DNA of 9,646 nucleotides from JBCCFK01 sp965262315 (GTDB lineage Bacteria > Actinomycetota > Acidimicrobiia > Acidimicrobiales > UBA8592). Shown one piece after another: positions 4,177 through 9,646 of the stretch. The notes below the pieces were generated by a model. The model made no database searches. It saw only the letters and a program-made list of their open reading frames with translations, and was not told the DNA's origin. Position 1 is the stretch's first letter; each line of letters starts with the position of its first letter. The stretch lies in NCBI GenBank assembly GCA_965262315.1, contig CBDHFJ010000113.1:1-9646 (forward strand), given 5' to 3'. The position numbers were made by a program, and so were the translations under genes.

Positions 4177-5838
4177 TCAGTCGCGCTCGACGGTCACGAT
4201 GCCTCGGGCCGGGTCGACTGTGATCGTGTCGCCGTCGGCGATCGCCGTCATGGCGTCGGCTGCCCCCACGACCGCAGGGATGCCGAGCTCTCGGCTGAGG
4301 ACGGCCGCGTGGCTCATCGGGCCGCCGTCGGCGGTCACCAGACCGCCGACGAGGGTCAGCACCATGTTGTACGCGGGCGAGGTGGCGCGAGTCACCAGCA
4401 CGTCGCCGGGCTCGAGCTTGTCGAAGGCGTCGTCGGCGTTCTCGGCCACGCAGGCCCGCCCGGTGAACGGCTCCGTGCCGATGCCGGCACCGTCGAGTCG
4501 GGGGGTGCCGTCGGTGTCGGCTGCGTCGCTGCGCGAGATGCCGAGCTCGTCGATGACCACCTGCACCATGCTGATGGCGTTCGCGAGCGGCTCGGGCAGC
4601 GCGTCGATCGGGGGTTCCGGCTCGGGGTCGCCGAGGGTCAACGGGGGTTCCAGCGTCTTCTCGTGTGCACGAACGTCCGCGCGCTCGGCGAGTTGGACGG
4701 CGGTCGGGCCGGAACCGTCGCGCATCAGTGGCGCCAGCTCGGTCGGGCCGAGCTCGAAGACGTGGGTGCGGTTCTGGATCCGGCCGGTGGCGGCCAGGCG
4801 GTCGCCGGCTGCCAGCATCGCGAGTCGAAGGAGCCCGCTGGGCCACTCGTGGGTGAGCGGGCCGTTGTCGTCGCGGAGGTCCATGGCTTCGCGCGCGTCG
4901 GCGAGGAGCTCGTCGAAGCGGCCCCGGTCGGCGGCCGGGACGCGTTCGCGCAGGTCGGCGATCACCGCGGTGACCGTGGTCTCGTCGACCAGTCCGCCGG
5001 TGGGGTCGTTGACGACCGTGGCCAGGATCACCTCGGGGACTTCCCGCAGCGTGGGCACGTCCAGGTCGTAGCCGGCGTAGAGGACTGACCCGTGGTGCCT
5101 GAGGTACTCGTCCAGCAGGGATGCGGCGGTCGGCGACGCGGCCCTGACCTCGTCGAGTGAGGCCGGCACGACCTCGGCGCGTGCGACCGCCTCGCGAATG
5201 GCCGCGAGCTTCTTGACCGGCTCCGCCGTCGATGGTGAGGCCCCGGCGAGGGCCGGCACCATCTCGGCGCCGGTGAGGCCCCACTCGCGTCCGGCGTGGA
5301 TGAGCCGAGCGATGCCGGCGAGGTCATAGGTGTGGAGCCAGAAGTGCAGTTCGGCGTTCTCCCGGACGTAGGCGAGCAGCTCGTCGAGATGGTCGGCGAG
5401 CTCGGTGTCGGAGAGCGAGGTCAGGTCGAGGTCGGTGTACGCGAGGTTCTGCTCGGCGAGGCGGGGGCGGATCTCGGCGTGCCAGTCCGCGATCACCGCA
5501 CGGGCCGGCGGGGTCTCGAATGCGGCGGCCGCGGCCTTCGTGCGGCGTCGGAACTCCGGATGCAACCTGGTGGCGATCTTGAGCACCCACGTCGGCGGCG
5601 GCTTCCTCGGGGGCTTGTCGGGAGCGATGAGCGGCACGACCCGGGTGTAGGTGAAGCCGTGGACGAACCGCATGTGCACGGTCGAGGCGGGGACACCGTT
5701 GACCGGGAACGATCGCCGGTACGCGGCCTCCATCCCCTCCTCCATGAACGCTTTCATGATCGGTGTGGCGCCGCCGGGGAAGTGGGAACGGTCCAGCTCC
5801 CAGAATCCGGGTCCAGGTGGGGTGAAGGTCGTCGTCAT
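4177..5838 (-). CDS. PEP-utiliser mobile-domain protein lacking ATP-grasp half
   Basis: The protein has 553 residues. The C-terminal 100 or so (GDVLVTRATSP ... TADGGPMSHAAVLSRELGIPAVVG) are a phosphohistidine swivel domain, with His510 as the predicted phosphorylated residue. The N-terminal part (PGPGFWELDRSHFP) and the helical middle resemble the substrate-binding region of rifampicin phosphotransferase/PEP-synthase-like proteins. The roughly 300-residue ATP-grasp domain that would charge the histidine is absent, so the protein probably needs a partner encoded elsewhere; the substrate is unknown. The ATG at 5838 has two upstream purine boxes: GGAGG four bases away, and a 10-base GGAGGTGATC (5849-5858). 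Divergent from the second RTX gene; upstream of and co-directional with tadA. Confidence 0.82.
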   Translation of the reverse strand: MTTTFTPPGPGFWELDRSHFPGGATPIMKAFMEEGMEAAYRRSFPVNGVPASTVHMRFVHGFTYTRVVPLIAPDKPPRKPPPTWVLKIATRLHPEFRRRTKAAAAAFETPPARAVIADWHAEIRPRLAEQNLAYTDLDLTSLSDTELADHLDELLAYVRENAELHFWLHTYDLAGIARLIHAGREWGLTGAEMVPALAGASPSTAEPVKKLAAIREAVARAEVVPASLDEVRAASPTAASLLDEYLRHHGSVLYAGYDLDVPTLREVPEVILATVVNDPTGGLVDETTVTAVIADLRERVPAADRGRFDELLADAREAMDLRDDNGPLTHEWPSGLLRLAMLAAGDRLAATGRIQNRTHVFELGPTELAPLMRDGSGPTAVQLAERADVRAHEKTLEPPLTLGDPEPEPPIDALPEPLANAISMVQVVIDELGISRSDAADTDGTPRLDGAGIGTEPFTGRACVAENADDAFDKLEPGDVLVTRATSPAYNMVLTLVGGLVTADGGPMSHAAVLSRELGIPAVVGAADAMTAIADGDTITVDPARGIVTVERD

Positions 5839-5848
5839 GGGCCCTCCA

Positions 5849-5858
5849 GATCACCTCC
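5849..5858 (-). promoter_or_regulatory. Ten-base perfect Shine-Dalgarno
   Basis: GGAGGTGATC on the minus strand matches the canonical complement of the bacterial 16S rRNA 3' end over ten bases. It ends ten bases before the PEP-utiliser ATG. A second GGAGG (5843-5847) lies closer. This contrasts with the several genes here that show no ribosome binding site, and it supports the chosen start. Confidence 0.6.
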
Positions 5859-5865
5859 ACACTGC

Positions 5866-5909
5866 TCGGTCCGCAATCCCGGGCGCACATCGTGGGTCGA
5901 TCGGACCGA
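5866..5909. promoter_or_regulatory. Inverted repeat in PEP-utiliser/RTX divergent spacer
   Basis: TCGGTCCG (5866-5873) and CGGACCGA (5902-5909) are perfect 8-bp inverted arms separated by 28 bp, in the 148-bp spacer between two divergent genes. They could be paired operator half-sites. I see no clear promoter hexamers nearby. Confidence 0.3.
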
Positions 5910-5986
5910 CGCCATACATCCACCCGGGTTCCGGCCGATGAGTTCAGCGGGGACGTCGGGCCCCCGCGGGACCTCGGAGGATGGCG

Positions 5987-7471
5987 GTGCGCTGGTTCAA
6001 TCCAACCTTGTCGCGGCAGGCGAGACTCGTGGCGTCGATGGCGCTGATCGCGTCGGTGGTGGCGGTCGCCGCCCCGTCCGCGACGGCAGCGGCCACCTGC
6101 CTCGGGCACGAGGTCACGATCCAGGCCGTACCCGGCGTTCCGACGATCGGGACTTCCGGCGACGATGTGATCCGGGGCACGAACGGCGCGGACGTGATTC
6201 GAGGCAACGGTGGCAACGACCGCATCTGCTCCCGGGGTGGCGCCGATGACGTCGACGGGGGCGCCGGCGACGACCGGATCCGGTTGGGTGGCGGCGACGA
6301 CACGGCGAGCGGCGGTGGCGGCGACGACGAGATCTTCGGCCAGCGCGGCAGTGACATCCTCATCGGGAGCGCTGGCGACGACCGCCTCGTCGGCGGCGGT
6401 GGGGCCGACGACCTGGTGGGTGGGCGAGGCCGCGATCACCTGCTCGGCCAGGCGGGCAACGACCTGCTGCGGGGCAACGCCGCGAAGGATCGGCTGGAGG
6501 GCGGCAAGGGTTCCGACCGCATCGAGGGTGGCTCGTCGGCAGACGTGCTCCTCGGTGGTTCCGGGCCGGATCTGCTGGACGGCCAGGGGGGCAACGACAG
6601 TTGCGTCGGTGGCGCCGGATCGGACCTGCTGAGTCGGTGCGAGGCGACCACGGCGCCCGCGCCGACGCCCACACCGACACCCGAGCCGGATCCGACGCCG
6701 ACCCCGACGCCCGCAGAGAACGACGAGCCGAGCCCGACTCCGACTCCGACGCCAACGCCGGTGGACGACGCGGTCGAGGAGTTGCAGGCGTACATCGAGA
6801 CTTCGGTCATCGGCGCCTACGGGGGCTCACACCCGTGGCTGCACACCGCTTGGGACTTTCTCGAGGCGGAGGGCACGTCGAAGGTCGAGGACCTGCAGAG
6901 CGGCATCGCCGGCACGGTGAGCGTGACGTGTGGCTGGAGCTCGGTGGCCCTGGGGTACTGCGGCAACACCGTGCTCACGATGGACGTGGCCGCGGTGACC
7001 AACGTCGATGTGATCATCCACGAGCTCGCACACGTGCTCGAGGTGCCGACCGGCGTTCTCGCCGATCCCGGTCCGATGGGCATGGCGCAGCTGTACTTCG
7101 GCATCGAGTGGGCGTCGGCCTGCGACCCGTCCGAGGTCTTCGCTGACACCCTTCTCCACCTGACCAAACCGGATGCCTGGCTTGCGTACTACGCGTTCGC
7201 CTGCCCCGCGCTCCCCAGCGAGCCGACGGTCGAAGCCGAGACCGTCATCCTCAGCGTGCTGGCCGGCGAGGATCCGACCTGGTTCGCTGACACCTACGCC
7301 AACGGGACCGAGGCCTGGGCCGCCGTCATGACGCTCGGCACCGTCGATCGTCTCCGAGTGGTCACCAACCTCGCCGGTGAGTTCGGTGGCTACTGCTCGG
7401 TGAGCAACACCATGAGCACGGCGTTCTTCGGCGGCACCGACCCCAATCCCTGGGCGGACGACGGCTGCTGA
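5987..7471 (+). CDS. Secreted RTX beta-roll / HExxH metallopeptidase fusion
   Basis: This 494-residue modular exported protein begins with a signal peptide (MRWFNPTLSRQARL, hydrophobic core, ending near SATAAA). The block TCLGHEVTI and about eighteen nonapeptide calcium-binding-type repeats follow (residues about 55-216). A Pro-Thr-rich linker (222-259) leads to a C-terminal domain with IIHELAHVLE (His345, Glu346, His349), a zinc-protease signature. SEVFAD (Glu383) is a plausible third ligand of the gluzincin kind. Cys38, 81, 206 and 218 match the four-cysteine frame of the other RTX protein in this window; further cysteines in the peptidase domain suggest disulfides. I prefer the GTG at 5987 because GGAGG (5976-5980) is six bases upstream, whereas it directly abuts the ATG at 5981. 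The last base of the stop touches the VOC stop. Protease activity is inferred. Confidence 0.82.
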   Translation: MRWFNPTLSRQARLVASMALIASVVAVAAPSATAAATCLGHEVTIQAVPGVPTIGTSGDDVIRGTNGADVIRGNGGNDRICSRGGADDVDGGAGDDRIRLGGGDDTASGGGGDDEIFGQRGSDILIGSAGDDRLVGGGGADDLVGGRGRDHLLGQAGNDLLRGNAAKDRLEGGKGSDRIEGGSSADVLLGGSGPDLLDGQGGNDSCVGGAGSDLLSRCEATTAPAPTPTPTPEPDPTPTPTPAENDEPSPTPTPTPTPVDDAVEELQAYIETSVIGAYGGSHPWLHTAWDFLEAEGTSKVEDLQSGIAGTVSVTCGWSSVALGYCGNTVLTMDVAAVTNVDVIIHELAHVLEVPTGVLADPGPMGMAQLYFGIEWASACDPSEVFADTLLHLTKPDAWLAYYAFACPALPSEPTVEAETVILSVLAGEDPTWFADTYANGTEAWAAVMTLGTVDRLRVVTNLAGEFGGYCSVSNTMSTAFFGGTDPNPWADDGC

Positions 7472-7855
7472 TCAGGCGCCGGTCTCGGGCACGGTCATGA
7501 TCTCCCACAGGTGGGGATCGGGACCGCCCCGGAAGTAGAAGCCGCGGCCGCCGCGGCGCCGGTTGATCCGGCCGTCGTCGGACGAGCGCGGTCCCGACCC
7601 GTAGGTGAGCTCGTCGCCCAGCACCCGCTCGAAGATGGCGTCGAAGTCGTCCTCGTCGACGGCGAAGGCGTAGTGGAGGCTGTCGATGTCGTCGGGCTCG
7701 GCGTCCGCGAAGTCCAGTGTCAGGTGCTCGTTGACCCGCACCTGCGCGAAGTGCCCGGGCCCGTCGTAGGGCAGGTCGAAGATCCGGGCGAAGAAGCGCG
7801 CCGCCTGGTCCTTGTCCGCCGACGGGATGATCGTGTGGTCGAGGTGGATCGTCAT
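7472..7855 (-). CDS. VOC / glyoxalase-like protein
   Basis: This 127-residue vicinal-oxygen-chelate fold protein has two beta-alpha-beta-beta-beta modules. Candidate metal-site residues are His7 in HLDHTIIP, the His in LHYAFAV, and the Glu in HLWEIMTVPE near the C-terminus. Such proteins include glyoxalases, dioxygenases and drug-binding resistance proteins; this one cannot be placed more finely. I start at the ATG at 7855 rather than the in-frame ATG at 7876, because the homology begins there, a TACGGT -10 ends six bases upstream, and the upstream ATG lies inside the promoter palindrome. It converges on the RTX peptidase gene with directly abutting stops (TGATCA). The MerR-type promoter suggests induction by a metal, redox or electrophile signal. 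Confidence 0.82.
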   Translation of the reverse strand: MTIHLDHTIIPSADKDQAARFFARIFDLPYDGPGHFAQVRVNEHLTLDFADAEPDDIDSLHYAFAVDEDDFDAIFERVLGDELTYGSGPRSSDDGRINRRRGGRGFYFRGGPDPHLWEIMTVPETGA

Positions 7856-7861
7856 GCCCCG

Positions 7862-7892
7862 ACCGTAAGACTTCAACCAAAGTTGAAGTCAA
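7862..7892 (-). promoter_or_regulatory. MerR-type promoter and operator of the VOC gene
   Basis: On the minus strand the -35 TTGACT (7887-7892) and -10 TACGGT (7862-7867) are separated by 19 bp. A perfect palindrome, GACTTCAAC and GTTGAAGTC around CAAA (7869-7890), fills the spacer. A 19-20 bp spacer holding the operator is the hallmark of promoters untwisted by MerR-family activators. Transcription would start at the ATG (leaderless). No MerR gene is present in the window. Confidence 0.7.
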
Positions 7893-7990
7893 GGCACTGG
7901 GCGAGTTTCGGTTCGACGGGCCCGGTAGTCTGGTCCGGTCGTGCAAGCGTCCCGACGAATCCTGCACCTGTTGGGGTTGGCCGGGTGACA

Positions 7991-8013
7991 CGCGCTTGCG
8001 CAGCCGCAGCGCG
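7991..8013 (+). other. Hairpin upstream of tRNA-Ser(GGA)
   Basis: CGCGC-TGCG (7991-8000, with a bulged T at 7996) pairs with CGCA-GCGCG (8005-8013) around a CAGC loop, giving nine pairs. It lies 28 bases before the tRNA in a 149-bp gene-free spacer. No T run follows. It may be part of the tRNA leader. Confidence 0.35.
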
Positions 8014-8041
8014 AGCCTCTGGCGAGCCTGCGGATTGACAA

Positions 8042-8129
8042 GGAGGAGTGCGAGAGCGGCCGAATCGGCACGCTTGGAAAGCGTGTGTGGGGAAACTCAC
8101 CGTGGGTTCGAATCCCACCTCCTCCGCCA
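8042..8129 (+). tRNA. tRNA-Ser (anticodon GGA)
   Basis: This is a complete class II tRNA. The acceptor GGAGGAG (8042-8048) pairs with CTCCTCC (8119-8125), followed by discriminator G and encoded CCA (8127-8129). The anticodon stem CACGC/GCGTG encloses loop TTGGAAA, giving anticodon GGA (8076-8078) for UCC/UCU. A long variable arm and the T arm GTGGG-TTCGAAT-CCCAC are present. Unlike the CGA gene it has no duplicated 5' fragments. Confidence 0.97.
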
Positions 8130-8134
8130 ATCGA

Positions 8135-8148
8135 CCGTCGTGCGACGG
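8135..8148 (+). terminator. Small hairpin after tRNA-Ser(GGA)
   Basis: CCGTC (8135-8139) pairs with GACGG (8144-8148) around GTGC, five bases after the tRNA CCA. The stem is short and no T run follows. The position makes it a plausible U-less terminator. Confidence 0.35.
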
Positions 8149-8230
8149 CGCGGGGCCGGCGTTGTTGCCGCGAGCGCCGCCAGCTGTCCAGGGTGCATCA
8201 TCCTGTGATCCAGTCGACGAGGAGGCAGCC

Positions 8231-8827
8231 ATGTGGGACGAGCGGTATGGGACCGACGACTATCTGTTCGGGACGGAGCCGGCGCAGTTCCTCTTGGACC
8301 ACGCTGGGGTGATGTCGCCGGGTAGCCGGACGCTGGTGGTGGCGGACGGCGAGGGCCGGAACTCGGTGTGGTTGGCTGCGCAGGGCCACGACGTGGTGGC
8401 GATGGATGCCTCGCCGGTCGGCCTGGTCAAGGCGAGGCGCCTCGCCGAGCAGCGCGGCGTGGAGGTCGACTTCCACGAGGCCGACATCATGGCGTGGGAG
8501 TGGGAACCCGACGCCTACGACGCCGTGGTCGCGGTCTTCATCCAGTTCCTGAGCCCCGACGACCGCCCGGCCGTCTTCGCCGGCATGCAGCGGACGCTGC
8601 GGCCCGGCGGCCGGTTGCTGGTCCACGGGTACCGCCCCGAACAGCTCGCCTACGGCACGGGCGGTCCGCCCATCGCCGAGAACATGTACACCGAGGAGCT
8701 GCTCGCCCAGGCCTTCGAAGGGCTCCAGTTCGACCGGCTGGCCGCGTACGACGCCGAGATCGTGGAGGGCACCGGCCACGTCGGGATGTCGGCGTTGATC
8801 GACCTGGTGGCCACCAAGCCAGGCTGA
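8231..8827 (+). CDS. Class I SAM-dependent methyltransferase, TehB-like
   Basis: The protein has 198 residues. The opening MWDERYGTDDYLFGTEP is typical of the TehB/thiopurine-methyltransferase-like group. Motif I is degenerate (VVADGEGRNSVWLA, 36-49, in place of LDxGxGxG but with the GEGRNS form common in this group). Asp59 in VVAMDAS would contact the SAM ribose. A post-motif II strand (AVVAVFIQFL) and LRPGGRLLVHGY complete the Rossmann-like fold. The substrate is unknown; tellurite or small thiol/amine compounds are usual guesses. AGGAGG (8220-8225) lies five bases before the ATG, so this start is better supported than the open frame reaching back into the tRNA gene. Convergent with the TetR gene. 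Confidence 0.85.
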   Translation: MWDERYGTDDYLFGTEPAQFLLDHAGVMSPGSRTLVVADGEGRNSVWLAAQGHDVVAMDASPVGLVKARRLAEQRGVEVDFHEADIMAWEWEPDAYDAVVAVFIQFLSPDDRPAVFAGMQRTLRPGGRLLVHGYRPEQLAYGTGGPPIAENMYTEELLAQAFEGLQFDRLAAYDAEIVEGTGHVGMSALIDLVATKPG

Positions 8828-8829
8828 CC

Positions 8830-8841
8830 GGCGGGCCCGCC
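8830..8841. terminator. Palindrome between convergent genes
   Basis: GGCGGGCCCGCC is fully self-complementary and lies just after the methyltransferase stop, within the 40-bp convergent gap. It could form a short hairpin on either strand as a bidirectional terminator. No T run. Confidence 0.3.
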
Positions 8842-8867
8842 AGATCGAGCTCCGCTCACGCCCCGGG

Positions 8868-9440
8868 TCAGGTCAGGATCGGCTTCAGGCGCTCGTGGGC
8901 GCGGCGGGTTGCCTCGACCACCGAGTCGGTGCCGCCGGTCGAGGCCCAGTGGAACATCATGGCGTCGAGGCCGCCCATGTAGGCCCCCGCGATGACCTTG
9001 GCGGCCTCCTCGTCGTGGCCGCCGTGCTTCATGGCCAGCCCCGCCATCCGCTTCAGCCACTCGGCGTTGGCGACGCCGGCGACGTTGAGCGACGGGGCCT
9101 CGTCGAGAATCGCGTACGCGCCCCGGACGAGCTCGATGTCGGCGTCGATGTGCGTGGCCACGGCCAATGCCGCGGTCTCCACGGCGGTCAACAGGTCGGC
9201 GTCGACGGGGAGTGCGGCCACAGCGGTGTCGTACGCGTCGAGCCAGCGGTTCGGGATCTCGAGGACGACGTCCTCCTTGGTGGGGAACCGCCGATACGCG
9301 GTGCTGCGCGACACCCCCGCGGCCCGGGCCACCTCCTCCATGGTGACGTTGGCGAAGCCACGCTCGGCGAACAGGGCGAACGCGGCGTCGACGATGTCGG
9401 CTCGGGTCTGGGCGTGACGTCGTTCGCGGAGGCCGGCCAT
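8868..9440 (-). CDS. TetR-family transcriptional regulator
   Basis: The protein has 190 residues. The N-terminal helix-turn-helix runs TRADIVDAAFALFAERGF (12-29) then VTMEEVARAAGVSRSTAYRRFPTKEDV (32-58), the classic TetR DNA-binding signature. The C-terminal 130 residues are the variable all-helical ligand and dimer domain. I favour the ATG at 9440 because TAGGCT (9447-9452) ends exactly six bases upstream, making a leaderless mRNA; the GTG at 9446 is two codons longer. It is divergent from the gene at 9505 and shares a 64-bp spacer that is mostly filled by a dyad, so it probably represses itself and its neighbour. The ligand is unknown. Confidence 0.88.
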   Translation of the reverse strand: MAGLRERRHAQTRADIVDAAFALFAERGFANVTMEEVARAAGVSRSTAYRRFPTKEDVVLEIPNRWLDAYDTAVAALPVDADLLTAVETAALAVATHIDADIELVRGAYAILDEAPSLNVAGVANAEWLKRMAGLAMKHGGHDEEAAKVIAGAYMGGLDAMMFHWASTGGTDSVVEATRRAHERLKPILT

Positions 9441-9446
9441 CGTCAC

Positions 9447-9477
9447 AGCCTAGGTGACTGCTGACACGTTGACTCAA
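9447..9477 (-). promoter_or_regulatory. TetR gene promoter
   Basis: The minus-strand TTGAGT (9472-9477) and TAGGCT (9447-9452) are separated by 19 bp, with the ATG six bases after the -10. The -35 lies in the centre of the 35-bp dyad, consistent with autorepression. Confidence 0.45.
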
Positions 9478-9495
9478 AGTGAGACGTTGTGTCAG
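9461..9495. promoter_or_regulatory. 35-bp dyad operator for TetR regulator
   Basis: CTGACAC (9461-9467) and GTGTCAG (9489-9495) are perfect outer arms. An inner near-palindrome, GACTCA/TGAGAC around AAG (9471-9485), shares the same centre at 9478. Twelve of the 17 position pairs are complementary. The dyad covers both divergent -35 boxes, as expected for a TetR repressor site. Confidence 0.6.
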
Positions 9496-9498
9496 ATT
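9469..9498 (+). promoter_or_regulatory. Promoter of right-edge gene
   Basis: TTGACT (9469-9474), an 18-bp spacer, and CAGATT (9493-9498) are followed by six bases and the ATG at 9505. The hexamers overlap the dyad. The layout predicts a leaderless transcript repressed by the TetR protein. Confidence 0.45.
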
Positions 9499-9504
9499 GG
9501 GGGC

Positions 9505-9646
9505 ATGGCTCCCACGACCCTCATCCCGGATCTCACCATCGACCGCGCCATGCCGGACGCCCCGTTCGCCGAGCGCCACCACCGAACCGTCGACCTCCCG
9601 GTCGACCGGGTCTGGCCGGCGTGCCTCGACGTCACGATCGGGGAGG
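9505..9646 (+). CDS. Partial gene, possibly SRPBCC-like, cut at right edge
   Basis: An ATG at 9505 opens 47 codons with no stop before the window ends. The visible stretch includes FAERHHRTVDLPVDRVWPACLD. The pattern (R-x-V-D-x-P-x-x-x-V-W-x-A) is what one sees at the N-terminus of SRPBCC/polyketide-cyclase-like or related conserved actinobacterial proteins; with so little sequence this is tentative. It is divergent from, and likely controlled by, the TetR gene. Confidence 0.6.
   Translation, partial: MAPTTLIPDLTIDRAMPDAPFAERHHRTVDLPVDRVWPACLDVTIGE

Noticed and set aside
7926..7931. TAGTCT as promoter -10 for tRNA-Ser(GGA)
   Set aside because: It would give a leader of about 105 nt and has no -35 at 16-19 bp. 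Kept only as a weak possibility.
8035..8040. TTGACA as -35 of tRNA-Ser(GGA)
   Set aside because: A perfect hexamer, but it ends one base before the tRNA, so it cannot be that gene's -35, and no gene start lies suitably downstream.
8048..8230. N-terminal extension of the methyltransferase frame
   Set aside because: It begins inside tRNA-Ser(GGA). ATG 8231 has AGGAGG five bases upstream and begins the family's usual MWDERY.

Overview
The window is about 70% G+C and densely packed. Most genes have short spacers and no ribosome binding site; instead a TANNNT box sits 6-7 bases before the start codon. The mix of genes (a lipoprotein, secreted RTX-repeat proteins with Pro-Thr linkers, TetR, SDR and VOC enzymes, and a PEP-utiliser mobile-domain protein) suggests an actinobacterium, most like the Acidimicrobiia (Ilumatobacter-type). 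That placement is an inference from gene style, not from a marker gene.

Layout. Bases 1-18 hold the first codons of a gene leaving the window to the left. A lipoprotein alpha/beta hydrolase follows (188-1177, +), convergent with a secreted RTX beta-roll protein (1195-2358, -). Bases 2448-2815 hold the most unusual structure: a tRNA-Ser(CGA) gene preceded by two tandem copies of its own promoter and first 42 nucleotides. Each unit also carries a 17-nt perfect antisense copy of the tRNA anticodon-to-variable-arm segment. Then come a DECR/PECR-like SDR (2867-3694, +), tadA (3708-4154, -) and a PEP-utiliser mobile-domain protein without its ATP-grasp half (4177-5838, -). A second RTX protein, fused to an HExxH metallopeptidase-like domain, runs divergently (5987-7471, +). 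Its stop codon abuts that of a VOC/glyoxalase-like gene (7472-7855, -), whose promoter has a MerR-type 19-bp spacer filled by a perfect palindrome. A second tRNA-Ser (GGA, 8042-8129), a TehB-like methyltransferase (8231-8827, +) and a TetR regulator (8868-9440, -) follow. The TetR gene is divergent from a gene running off the right edge, across a 35-bp dyad.

How the parts relate. The two RTX proteins share an N-terminal cassette: signal peptide, four cysteines at conserved spacing, and a beta-roll differing in length by exactly seven nonapeptides. They carry unrelated C-terminal domains, so they look like products of a modular secretion scaffold. The TetR and right-edge genes form a likely self-regulated divergent pair. 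The PEP-utiliser gene and tadA are co-directional and only 22 bp apart. The remaining genes look like independent housekeeping or stress functions. The best candidate for something undescribed is the tRNA-Ser 5'-half / antisense tandem array.
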